Shown: piece after piece, positions 35,701 through 46,934 of the stretch
Position numbering within the stretch: position 1 is the stretch's first letter
Layout: every line of letters starts with the position of its first letter
DNA from: Podospora bellae-mahoneyi
Lineage: Eukaryota > Ascomycota > Sordariomycetes > Sordariales > Podosporaceae
Assembly (NCBI RefSeq): GCF_035222275.1
Contig: NC_085881.1
Coordinates: forward strand, 3,162,001 to 3,226,000
DNA: 64,000 bases
Reading direction: 5' to 3'
The notes under the pieces: model-generated
Database searches by the model: none
What the model was told of the DNA's origin: nothing
The model's input: the letters and a program-made list of their open reading frames with translations, nothing else
Translations under genes and position numbers: made by a program

Positions 35701-38700
35701 AAGAAGCTTGCGTTGAACATGATGTGGCTCATCTGGGAGTGGGAGAAGCAAAGGGTGGAAGGGAAGCCCACCGAGCCACCTCGTGCCTTGTCCGAGTCAC
35801 CAAATACGAAGAAGCGGAGGCTTGAGGACGCCACAGGCTCTTCTCCTTCGGCCACTAGACAGCCGGAGCGTGGTGAATACCAGATTCCTGCGTTGGCCCG
35901 TCAGAAGATGATCAAGTATCTGGTGGAGTTCATTGCTCAGCTCAATGAGCGTTACCCGCTTCCCTCTGCAAGGCCGCATGCCGCCGCGACACCATCTCTT
36001 CCCGCACCGGCTCCGCCTTCGACTGATCTGTGCTGCAAGGCCCTGACCCTGCTTTACAACCTTTTGCAGCCTCAGTACTGGGGAGATCTCGAAGTAGACT
36101 TGTTCCCCAACGTCACTGATCTCGTTCTTGTCAGCGACAAGGCTGTAGCTGTTCTCACGGCGGAGCCATCCGGGGACAAGGAAAGTCCCAAGTTTGACGA
36201 CAAGTTCACCACCAACATCATCAATACTCTGCAGGTTGTTCGGACCATCCTCAATTTCAAGTCTGATGACTGGATCCAGAAGAACATGACCCAGATCCAG
36301 CGGATTCTGGAGAAGTGTCTCAAGTGCGAAAACCCCGAGATCCAGGACTGCTTGCATTATGACGACGGGGGGTATCACGGTGACCTGGGCATCAAACCGA
36401 TCGTCAAGCGCATTCTTGATGCCGTTCCCGAAGACGTCCCCATGGAGGATGCCGATGCTGATGGCGAGACCGAGGCGCAGACTTCCGAGATTATCACTTT
36501 TTTGTCCAACATTGCTACTGAAAGCATGAATGCTGGCAACTACGTTTCCGGTATCAATATCCTATGGTCTCTTGGGCGCCGCAGGCCTGAGTCGATCGAC
36601 CAGCACATACCTGCCATCATGAAGTCGTTGCAGGCAAAGCTGGCCAGGGACCATGTCTCTCATTATGCTTTTGTGGCCCAAACAACGACCGGAACGCGCC
36701 CAGCGGACGGCCAAAGCAGCGCAACTGAGATGAAGCCGTACGATCTTCAAGTCCAGACGTGCCTCATTCTCAAGGCTATCGAGGTTACTGCCTTGCGGAT
36801 GGACATCCTTGGAGACAACCGTCGCCCTTTTCTCAGTGTGTTGGCGACGCTTGTGGAGAAGTCGTTGCATGTCGAGCTGTGTGAGAAGATCCTGGAGATG
36901 GTTGAGGGCTGGGTGTTCCGCTCCGAGGGTACATGGCCGTCCTTGAAGGAGAAAACGGCCGTGTTGCACAAGATGGTCACTTTTGAGCATCGCCAAGATC
37001 CGAAACTGCTGATGAAGTTTTTGGACCTCGTCATTCGCATCTATGAGGATCCCAAGATCACGCGGACGGAGCTCACGGTGCGTCTGGAACATGCGTTCCT
37101 TATTGGCACAAGAGCTCAGGATGTCGAGATGCGCAACAAGTTCATGTCCATCTTTGACAAGAGCTTGTCCAAGACAGCGAGCACTCGACTGGCGTATGTC
37201 ATCCTGAACCAGAACTGGGAGACGCTGGGCGAGTCGTACTGGCTGGCCCAGGCATCACAGCTTCTACTTGGTGGTGTCGACATGAACCCCACGATTCAGC
37301 TTCAGAGCGACGACTTCCGAACGCTGCCACTTTCGGCTCTTGCTGGTGTTTATGCCAAGGATTCTCGCGAGCCAGAGCTGATTCCTGATGACAAGTATGA
37401 GGCTTTCATGGCGAGCCATCGCCGGTTCATTTCGGAGATTGGTGACGTGAGGGTCCGTGATGTTCTTGAGCCCATCACTCAGTTGCAGCACATCGATCCC
37501 AAGCTTTCCGACCAGCTTTGGGTGGCTTTGTTTCCCATGTTCTGGTCTGCCACAGCCAAGGAGGACCGGGCTGATCTCGAGCGCGGAATGGTGACTCTCC
37601 TGACCAAGGATTACCACTCCCGCCAGATTGACAAGAGACCAAATGTGGTCCAGTCTCTTATGAATGCCGCGGTTCGCACTTGGCCTGACTGCAAGATCCC
37701 GCCTCATGTGCTCAAGTTCACGGCCAAGACATATGATGCGTGGTACACGGCCCTGTATCAGCTGGAGAAGGCTGCCATCAAGCCCGAGATCGACTCGGTG
37801 GCTGTTCGGGAGAGCAACCTGGACGCTCTGGTTGAGCTTTATGCTTCGCTTGGGGAGGAAGATTTGTTTTATGGCACCTGGCGTAGGCGTTGCCAGTTTG
37901 TGGAAAGCAATGCCGCCTTGTCGTATGAGCAGCATGGCATGTGGGAGAAGGCTCAGCGCATGTATGAAAACGCGCAAATCAAGGCTAGGACAGGTGTCGT
38001 GCCGTTTTCGGAGTCGGAGTACATGCTGTGGGAGGACCAGTGGGTGATTTGCGCGCAGAAGCTTCAACAGTGGGACGTCCTCCAGGACTTTGCCAAGCAC
38101 GAGAACTTCCAGGACCTTGTGCTTGAGTGCGCTTGGCGGAGTCAGGAGTATTGGCAGAACGCCGAGAACAGGGAGGGTCTTGACACGATAATTGCGGGTG
38201 TCATGGACGCGCCGACACCAAGACGCGCATTCTTCAGGGCGTTTATGTCGCTGATCAAGTTTTACCACAAGCAGGAGAGTTTGCAAGACTTCAACCGTCA
38301 TGTCGACGAGGCTATTCAACTGTCAATCCGCAAGTGGCATCAGCTTCCTGAGCGTCTCACGGCTGCGCATATTCCGGTTCTGCAAAACTTCCAGCAGCTC
38401 GTCGAGCTGCACGATGCTAGCATCATCTGCACGAGCCTTGCCAACACCACCCAGCAGAACCTTGATGTCAAGTCGGGCGAGCTCAAGCTGCTACTCACGA
38501 CGTGGCGCGATCGCCTGCCAAATACATGGGACGATATTGTGGCCTGGCATGATCTGGTGACTTGGAGACAGCACATTTTTGGGCTGATCAACAACACCTA
38601 TCTTCAGCTGGTTCCTGCGCAGGGACAGAATGCTGGTGGTGCTTCGTATGCTTACCGTGGATATCACGAGACGGCATGGATTATCAACCGCTTTGCTCAC

Positions 38701-41313
38701 GTCGCGCGAAAGCACGCCTTGCCGGATGTCTGCGTGACTCAACTCACGCGGATCTACACGCTCCCCAACATTGAAATCCAGGAAGCCTTCCTCAAGCTCC
38801 GCGAGCAGGCCAAGTGCCATTATCAGAACGCCGATGAGCTTACCAACGGTTTGGACGTGATCAACAACACCAACCTCAACTACTTCAACACGACACAAAA
38901 GGCCGAGTTTTACACTCTCAAGGGCATGTTCCAGGAGAAGCTTGGCCAGAAGGAGGAGGCCGACAGCTCCTACGGCACGGCGTTGTACTATGACATCACC
39001 GCAGCCAAGGCGTGGGCCGAATGGGGCTACTTCAATGACCGGAAGTTCAAGGACAACCCGGCCGACTTGAGCACGGCGAAGCAGGCTGTGACGAGCTATC
39101 TGCAGGCTGCTTCCAGCTACAAGAACTACAAGTCTCGGAAGCTGGTCGCTCGGATTCTCTGGCTTCTCAGCCTGGATGATGCCAATGGCACCATTGCCGG
39201 AGGATTTGATGATTTCAAGGGGGATATTCACGTCTGGTGGTGGATCACGTTTGTGCCGCAGCTTCTCAATGGCATCTCGCACAAAGAGGCGCCGAGGGTG
39301 TTTGCCATTCTCATCAAGATTGCCAAGACGTTCCCTCAGGCGCTTTACTTCCAGCTTCGCACCAGCAAGGAAGACTATCTTGCCATCAAGAAGGCGCAGG
39401 AGAACAAGGCTCGACAGCGCAGTCAGCAAGCTGCTGCTGCTGCTGCCAACAAGCCTAACGGGTCACCAGCGGTTGCCAAGCAGGAAGCAGGAGCTGCCGG
39501 GGCGAAAACTGAGGGAGCTGATGGGTCGAGACCTGCCACGGCGAACGGCGATGCCAACCAGGTCAAGACTGAGCCTAAGGAGGCCGGCAATCCCAACAAT
39601 GCTGCTCCTGTGCCGGCCGAGCAGCAAGCAGGTCACAAGAAGCAGCCCTGGGAGCTCACTGAGGATATCATGAGCGTGCTCAAGACTGCGTTCCCTCTGC
39701 TGGCTCTGTCGATGGAGACAATGGTGGATATGATTCAGAAGCACTTCAAGTGCCCACCTGATGATGATGCGTACCGCTTGATTGTGGCCTTGTTCAACGA
39801 CAGCCTGTCGTATGTGAGCCGGTCGCCACAGCTGTACGCCAGAGAGGTCAAGCTTCCCCAGGCAACCGAGTCCAACATTATCAAATTTGCGGAGACGATA
39901 CTCCCAGCTCACATCCGAAGCTCCTTCGAGGCCGACTTTGTGAGAGTTAAACCCACCATGTATGAGTACATTCACAAACTGAGGAAGTGGCGCGACAAGT
40001 TCGAAGAGAAGCTGGACCGCCGCCAGACACCGCAGCCACTGGAGTCGTTTGCGCATTACTCTCCGCACCTCAGCGAGTTCCGGTACCAAAAGTTTGACGA
40101 TGTCGAGGTCCCGGGACAATACCTCCAGCACAAGGACAAGAACCAGGACTTCATCCGGATCGAGCGGTTCTTGCCCAACGTCGACCTTGTGCGCAATACG
40201 GGCTCCACGCACCGCCGTCTCAAGATTCGTGGCCATGACGGAAGCATGCATGCGTTTATGGTCCAGCATCCTGCCCATCGCCAGTGCCGTCGTGAGGAGC
40301 GCGTCTTGCAACTGTTCCGTCAACTCAACCAGACTCTAGCCAGCAAGAAGGAGAGCCGTCGCCGCGATCTGCAGTTCACGTTGCCGTTGATGATTCCGAT
40401 TGCGCCAACAATCCGTCTAGTTCAGGAGGACACTTCTTGGATCTCGCTCCAGGCCATCTACGAGGACCACTGCCGTCGGAACGGTATTTCCAAGGACGAG
40501 CCCATCATGTACACCATGGAAAAGCTTAGAGCGCTCATGGACAACAAGGGAGGTGTAAGTTTTTCCCGCTCCGGCCCCTCGGGACATTCTGGACCGGCCC
40601 ACCCTAACCAGGCCCTGACTCCGCAGCAGAAACAAGAGCAGTTGAATACGGCTCGTCTGGAGGTAATGCGTGCGATTCAGGAAAAATATGTCGACCACAC
40701 CATCGCGTTGGAGTACTTCCAGCTGGCCTACCCCGACTTTTCCGAGTTCTGGCTGTTCCGTCGCCGGTTTGCCTACCAGTTGGCGGCGCTGACGTTTATG
40801 ACGTACACGCTTCACATCGACAAGCGATACCCCAACAAGTTTAACATTTCCAGAAAGACGGGCAACATCTGGGGCTCCGAGCTCCTTTCGCAGATTGCCC
40901 AAAACCGACCAATCTTTTACCACTCGGAGCACGTACCTTTCCGGCTGACACCCAACATGCAGACGTTGATGGGCCCCCTGGCGACGGAGGGGATCTTTGC
41001 CGCGTCCATTATGGCGATTGCGCGGTGCCTGACGGAGCCGCAGTTCCAGCTGGAGCATGCCCTGACGCTGTATGTGAGGGACGAGATGATGTTTTGGTTC
41101 ACGTCTAACAGGACGACGGGCCTGACGGAGACTCAGCTGCGGGAGACGGTGCAGGCGAACTGCGATATTGTGGTCAAGAAGGCGGTTTCGTTGGCGCAGG
41201 CTCCAGCGGCGAACCTGCCGGCGCATCAGACGGTTATTGACTTGATTAGCAAGGCGGTTAATCCGGTTAGTTTGGCGGTTACGCTGGATCCGTTGTGGAT
41301 GCCTTGGTTGTGA
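29559..41313 (+). CDS. TRA1: Tra1, PIKK-like scaffold of SAGA and NuA4
   Basis: Exons 29559-29613, 29681-40554 and, most likely, 40627-41313, giving about 3,871 residues, the usual size for Tra1/TRRAP. The first intron (67 nt, GTAAGG, GGCAG) joins V-P-D-I to E-L-R-V-K. Most of the protein is HEAT and TPR-like helical repeat. A FAT region and Ala/Gln/Lys-rich low-complexity linker (around 39400-39650) follow, then the PI3-kinase-like domain and a C-terminal FATC ending in D-P-L-W-M-P-W-L. The catalytic loop and D-F-G motifs of active kinases are not apparent, as expected for this pseudokinase. Tra1 receives activators and recruits SAGA and NuA4 acetyltransferases in the nucleus. A 72-nt in-frame, stop-free segment at 40555-40626 has strong splice signals; if retained the protein is 3,895 residues. 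Codon use is balanced along the gene. Confidence 0.95.
40555..40626 (+). other. Probable 3n stopless intron in Tra1
   Basis: Starts with the perfect donor GTAAGT, has a CCTAACC branch-like site 18-20 bases before the acceptor CCGCAG, and is 72 nt long (24 codons) with no stop in the Tra1 frame, phase 0. Retention would insert a Gly/Ser/Pro-rich segment after D-N-K-G-G within the kinase-like domain. Confidence 0.7.
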
Positions 41314-41947
41314 GGGGGGGAAGGGGGAAGGTGTATGATATGGGGGGTGATTTGGTGATGGATGGGCACGAGAATGAATAACACAGTGATTTTATTTGAG
41401 GGGGTTATGGGAGTGAGCGTTTGCATTGGTTATATGGATGGGTTGATCACAGCGAAGGATTTGTCATGGTTTATTTACGGGTTTGGGAGAAGGGGGGAAA
41501 AGATGGATTCTGTGACGGGGTGTGGGATTAGATTTGAGGTTTATGGGGTGTTTGATACCAATAATGCCATGTTTTTGTTTACACTTTTGCTGACCCTGGG
41601 AGTTTAATGTTTGAGTGTGGCAAGTGAAATATGGCCCGTGCACCCTTCCAAGACCTCACCTGAGTTCGCGACCCCGCCAAATCGCGTCGGGTCTCTCTTG
41701 GCAGCCGCGTCCCCCAGGTCGATCACACTTGCGCCTTGCAAAATATTGACATTTGGTCGCAAGGTGGATTCCTGGAAGGGACGTGGTCGACAATTGGGCA
41801 GGTTTGCTTGACCACTCGAACAAAACCGTATTTGCGCAATCACATGTCGACATCCACCTTGATTCGTTTCCAACACCCAAACTGCCACCAACACCAACCC
41901 ATGAACCATCATCACCACCACCACCACCACCACCCGCCCTCATCAGC
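41314..41947. other. Intergenic region between Tra1 and Cdc16
   Basis: 634 bases between the Tra1 stop and the Cdc16 start. The first 300 bases are G/T-rich, consistent with a Tra1 3' UTR. The last 150 are C/A-rich with CACCACC repeats just before 41948, consistent with a Cdc16 leader. The Cdc16 frame is open through this last part back to 41753 but contains no ATG before 41948. Confidence 0.5.
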
Positions 41948-44034
41948 ATGGCAACGACCGCGCACCAATCCTCCTCCTCCAATAACTCCAACATGGAGAA
42001 ATTCCTCCGCTCCTGGCGTCAGGACGCCATGAACAAAGCCCAGTACGATTCCGCGATTTTTATTGGGGACAAATTACTAGCCATGACGAGTCCGTTCCCT
42101 TCTTGCCCTCCTCCCCTCCCGTCACTAACTGTGTCAAAACAGAAGACGACAACGACGCCTTCTTCCTCGCCCAAGTGCACTTCGCAGCCGGCAACCACAC
42201 CCGCGCCCACTCTTTACTCTCCCGGCACAGCCTTATCAATCGCAACCCCGCCTGCCGCTACCTGGCCGCGCACTGTCTCATCAAGCAGGGCTTGTACTCT
42301 GAAGCGTTGAGCCTGTTGGGTGAGCACAGCCCGCGGCATTTATTTTCCCGCACAGGGGGGGAGGAGGGACCAAGGCGGAAGACGAGCCGGACAGCGGGGA
42401 ATAATACTACGACAAAAGCTGGGGGGGATGGGAAGGTAAAGTCGAGATTGCGGATCCATGATGGGCAGCAAGAAGAAGAAGAAGAAGAAGAAGAAGATGA
42501 AGGGCGGACAACACGAAAATACGAAGCGGCCATGTGTCACCTCCGCGGGTTATGTTTTGCAAAACAAAACGCCTTTGACCGTGCAAAGGAGGCTTACAAG
42601 GATGCGCTGAGGATTGATGTTCAGTGCTATGAGGCGTTTAGTCAGCTGGTGAAGAATAACCTCATGTCTCCCGATGAGGAGGATGAGTTCATGAGCTTGT
42701 TGGATTTTGGGTCTGTCGGCTCGGAGAGGGGGGAGGAAGAGCCGGGTGATTACACGCACATGCTCTACCAGACGCAGCTGTCCAAGTATCGACACCCGAT
42801 GGCGTTTAATACTGCTGTGGAGAGCTTAACTACTCATTACGGCTTGGAAGGAAACGCGGACATCATGCTTGCGAGGGCGGACCAGCTGTACACGCAGTGC
42901 AGGTTTAAGGACGCGCTTGCGGTGACGGAGCGGGTGCTGGAGGGGGATCGGTTCAACTTTGGGGTGTACCCGATCCATCTGGCGTGCTTGTATGAGCTGA
43001 AGCGGACGAATGTCTTGTTCCTCATCGCGCACGAGCTGGCGGATAGTTACCCAGAGGAACCGGCCTCGTGGCTGGCGGTGGGGATATACTACTTTGCGAC
43101 TGGCAAGATTGCCGAGGCGAGGAGGTATTTCAGCAAGGCCAGCATGATGGACCCCAACTTTGGGCCGGCCTGGATCGGGTTTGCGCACACGTTTGCTGCC
43201 GAGGGGGAGCACGACCAGGCGGTGACGGCGTACAGCACCGCGGCAAGGCTGTTTACGGGCACGCACCTGCCGCAGGTTTTTTTGGGGATGCAGAATCATG
43301 CCATGAACAACATGACGGCGGCGGAGGAGTTTTTGAGGACGGGGTATGGGCTTTGTAGGGAGGATCCGCTGTTGCTGAACGAGATGGGCATTGTGTGTTA
43401 TCATCAGGACCGGGCGAAGGAGGCGGCGGCGTTTTTTAGGGAGGCGTTACGGGTGGCGGAGGAGACGGAGAGTGAGAGTGGGGCTTGGCTGGGGGCGAGG
43501 ACGAATTTGGGGCATGCTTATAGAAGGCTGAAGATGTGGGAGGAGGCGTTGGGGGAGTTTGATGCTGTGCTGAGGGAAGGGGGGAGGGACGCGGGGGTTT
43601 TTGCGGCGAAGGGGTTGATTTACTTGGATTTGGGACGGGCGGGTGACGCGGTGGAGGTGCTGCATGAGGCTTTGGGGATTTGGCCTCAGGATCCGATTGC
43701 TACTGAGCTGCTGAGTAAGGCGTTGGAGATGAGCATGGAGGGGGGGTTGGGGTTGGGGGGGGAGGGTGGGTTGGTGGTTCCTGGGGAGGAAGGGGAGGTG
43801 GTGGTGGAGGATGGGAAGGCGGGGGAGGGGAATGAGGAGATGGATAGGTTTGAGGAGGTTGTCGAGCAGAGGAAAAAGGCGGCAAGAGAGAGGGTTGCCG
43901 GCAGGGGGCGAAAAGGGGGATCGCTTGACAAGGGGAAAGGGATTGCTGGACGGGGGGGCGGCATGAGAACAGGTCTGGCGAGGGGTCAAGGGCCGTGGAA
44001 TGCCGGAGACATGGACATGAGTGAAGAGGAGTAG
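41948..44034 (+). CDS. CDC16: Anaphase-promoting complex TPR subunit Cdc16
   Basis: Exons 41948-42089 and 42143-44034, 677 residues. The 53-nt intron has a weak GTCCGT donor, a CTAAC branch-like site and an AACAG acceptor; splicing restores L-L-A-M-T-K-D-D-N-D-A-F-F-L-A-Q. The N-terminal region (M-E-K-F-L-R-S-W-R and F-I-G-D-K-L-L-A) and successive TPRs match Cdc16/Cut9. Examples are A-C-R-Y-L-A-A-H-C-L, A-K-E-A-Y-K-D-A-L-R, P-A-S-W-L-A-V-G-I-Y-Y and F-G-P-A-W-I-G-F-A-H. Cdc16 is a scaffold of the APC/C ubiquitin ligase that drives mitotic exit. An acidic insert of Gly, Lys and poly-Glu residues (about 42350-42520) interrupts the first TPR units. Initiation could be at Met16 (41993) instead. 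The 3' half of the coding strand is extremely G-rich. Confidence 0.9.
42470..42496 (+). repeat. GAA trinucleotide repeat in Cdc16
   Basis: A run of about nine AAG/GAA triplets within the Cdc16 coding frame, encoding a poly-Glu stretch in the insert of the first TPR region; prone to length variation. Confidence 0.85.
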
Positions 44035-44297
44035 GAGGGCCTCTTTCGTGAAGAGGATGTGGACGTTTGAGAAGTGTACGTAATCGGACGACGACATGAT
44101 GGACACTGTTTTGTGTACCTTTCTGCACTACATTAGCGATGGCGTTGGGTTATCAATAAGGCTGAATTAAGCATGGGCTGGCGGTTTGGTATGGTATGGC
44201 ATAAAAGAGGTCAAGGATTGCGCTATGATAACTAGTCATTATAGAGGATCTGGGGTATTCATCCGTCCATGTTCATGTATTCGTCCATATTTCGAGG

Positions 44298-46460
44298 TCA
44301 AAGCTTCTCCTTTGGCCCAACAAGCTCCTCCACCTTGGCGAACTGATAGTAAAAGTCCAGACTCTGGGGGTTGGCGAGGGTCCCGCTTGCTTTGATGGTC
44401 TGGCCGGAGACGATCTGCTTGACGGGAAGCTCGACCTTTTTGAGATTGATGGTGGTCTGTTATGTGTCAGTGCCGGGATCTCGCGGGGGAAAAAAGGATG
44501 AAAGGGAGAAGCCTACCGGGATTTCTGGCGTCTCAAAGATGTACTTGGGCACATGCCTCTTGCTCAGGTCGTCTGAAATCTTCTTCCTCAACTCATTTAC
44601 CAACTCCCTTGTGAACTTGTGGCCGGGCTTCATCAACAGGAAAAGCATGACGCTCTCATCGGCATCTTGCTTCCTCCTCTGCCCCACGCAGAGGGAGTCC
44701 TGGATCTTGTCGGCAAACCACCTCTCGACAACGCCGTAGATTTCTGCTGAGCCGAATCTGACACCGGAGGGGTTGAGCACACCGTCTGCTCTGCCGAGGA
44801 AGGAGATGTTTCCAGTGACGGGGTGGATGACGCAGAAATCACCATGGGCCCAAACCCCGGGGAAGCGGTTGAAGTAGGAGCTGTGGTACTTTGACCCCGG
44901 GCTGGCAACCGGGAGCTTGTCGCCCCAGAAGGCGCAAGGAATGTTGGGGAAGGGTTTGACGGCGACGAGCTCGCCAGGCGTGCCGTGGGGGACTTCAACT
45001 CCTGGTTCTCCGTCTGGAAGAAGGGAGTCGTAAATGGCAACGTGAACGCCCAGAGATGGCCCCTGCGTCCCTCCAACGTAGACGGGCGTCAGTGGGTTCA
45101 TGATGCCAAAGCACCCAGCAATGTCAGTGCCGCCAGAGATATTCCCCAACTGGACATGCTTGGGAAAGCCAACATCATAGAACCACTCAAACAGCTGATC
45201 CGACAAGACCATCCCGGTGCACGACACCGTCTCCAACGAACTCAGATCCGCCATCTCCCTCGGTGAGATGCCGGCCTTGGCCAACTCAAACATCCACCTC
45301 GGGGAAATGCCCAGCTTTGTCGCCTTGTGCTTCGCAGCCAGTTCGACCAAGATCTTCGCATCCGGCTGGAAAGGCGACCCATCATAGAATATCGCCTTCC
45401 CCCCAAACAACAACGACCCAACATTCGCCAGATACATGATCCACCCCGTCGTGGTATACTGCAACGTAACACTGTCCGGCCCAATCTGCTCGTGCAGCCT
45501 CCCCTCCTTGAAATAATTAATCAATATCCCCCCAACCGAGTGCACAATCGCCTTTGGCGTCCCCGTCGTCCCGCTGCTATAGCAAATCAACAACGGCTCA
45601 CTAAACCCAACCCTCGCAAACCCCGGCGGTGTCGGATTCCTCCCCGCCGCACCAACAAACTCATCCAGCGTCATCGCCCTCGGAACCTTCCTCACATCCC
45701 TCGCCTCCTCAAACCTCCTGATCGCCACCACCCCCTTGAAATTCTTGCAGTTGCCCAACCCAGCCACAACCTCCCCCATCTTCTCCCGCAAGTCCACCAC
45801 CCTGCCGTTGTACAAAGCAGCATCATCCATAAACACCCAAACCGGATCAACCTGCTCCGCCCTCTGCAGTATCCCCTTCACCCCCATATCCGTCGAACTG
45901 CTGCTAAACACCGCGCCCACCCACGTGGTAGCCAGATAAACAAGCAGCGTCTCGATGGAATTAGCCCCCACGATAACGACCCTATCCCCCTTCTTCACCC
46001 CCCGTTTCAGCATCGCGGCCGCCAACCTCCCCGCTTCTTTCCTAACTTCCCCGTACGTCACCTCCCTTGTCTCTGATCCCCCCTCCCTGACCTCCACAAC
46101 AGCGACTTTGTCGTCTTCTTTATGTTTGGTTGATTGCTGCCCGTTTCTGGGGTCACGGGAGAAGAGCATGTTCTCTGCGAAATTGAGGCCGACACCTTCA
46201 AACCAGACGGGGACTTGGTCGATTGTGGCTGTTTCGTCCACCACGGTGGTGTACGACCCCGAGTAGAGGTAGTCTGAGGCCTCGAAAACCGCAGACCAGA
46301 AGAGGGACCGTTGGGAGAGGGAGAACTTGTGGAGATCGGAGAAGGACGACAGGGAGAGGTTGTGTTGGCGGTTGAGGGAGCGCATGAAGCGGTGCATGAG
46401 GGTTGTTTCCGGGGCGGGGTGCTCCCAGAGCTTGCGGGGGATGGGGTGTGGTGTGGTCAT
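44298..46460 (-). CDS. Acetoacetyl-CoA synthetase
   Basis: Exons 46460-44517 and 44456-44298, 700 residues. The 60-nt intron has GTAGGC and AACAG ends, phase 0. The family-specific start K-L-W-E-H-P is followed by the ACAS N-terminal region (V-W-F-E-G-V-G-L-N-F-A-E-N-M-L). Next come the ATP-binding A3 motif Y-S-S-G-T-T-G-T-P-K, the T-T-T-G-W-I-M-Y segment, and G-T-D-I-A-G-C-F specific to acetoacetyl-CoA synthetases. The A10 region reads I-N-L-K-K-V-E-L-P-V-K, carrying the candidate catalytic Lys, and lies entirely in exon 2. The enzyme activates acetoacetate to acetoacetyl-CoA with ATP in the cytosol. An upstream in-frame extension to 46631 was rejected. It converges on Cdc16 with 263 bases between stops. 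The coding strand is C-rich for the first 350 bases, then G-rich, then balanced. Confidence 0.93.
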
Positions 46461-46931
46461 TGTGAAGGATGAGTGTTGCTGTGTGTGAGTTGTGAAAGTG
46501 ATGCTGAGACTGAGACTGGTACTGGTGGTGTAAGTGATATATACTGTCTCAAAGATTGCGGTGAGAAAAGGAAGCCACCAAGTGTTGACACGATCGACGG
46601 GCGACACCGGACCTCCGTGGTGCAGGTCCACGGCTCACGACTTATAAGAACACGGACCGAGGCAGACGCACAGTAGCACGATGCGGGGTTGGCGGGAAAC
46701 CAATGCCGCGCGCGTCCCAACAGCTCGGGTGCGCCGTTCCGTCTCGGCTCGGCTGCCGGCCCAAACCGTACATCCATCTTTATCTTTTGTTTATTTCGGT
46801 ACCTTAACAAAATAACAATACACACCCAAACCCCAAAACTCACTTCCTAAATATATACTCATCAAACATCAGCACATTACATTACTTTTGCCCACTCCCC
46901 ACTCCCCATTCCCAACCCTAACCCCTAACCC
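46461..46931. other. Intergenic region upstream of acetoacetyl-CoA synthetase
   Basis: 471 bases between the start of the acetoacetyl-CoA synthetase gene and the stop of the alkaline phosphatase gene, both on the minus strand. It holds the TATA-like element near 46538 and, at its right edge, the C-run/G-run array described separately. No gene is seen. Confidence 0.55.
46538..46543 (-). promoter_or_regulatory. TATA-like element of acetoacetyl-CoA synthetase
   Basis: On the minus strand the sequence reads GTATATATC, about 78 bases upstream of the ATG at 46460, a typical spacing for a fungal TATA box with a short leader. Confidence 0.4.
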
Positions 46932-46934
46932 CTA
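46891..46934 (-). repeat. Telomere-like G-run array at a stop codon
   Basis: Read on the minus (mRNA) strand, the TAG stop of the alkaline phosphatase gene runs straight into GGGGTTAGGGGTTAGGG and then four more G-runs of three or four, seven in total within 44 bases. The spacing satisfies the usual G-quadruplex pattern (four runs of at least three G with short loops). Confidence 0.85.

Noticed and set aside
37264-38319. 351-codon antisense frame inside Tra1
   Set aside because: Shadow of a well-supported coding frame; no independent family match.
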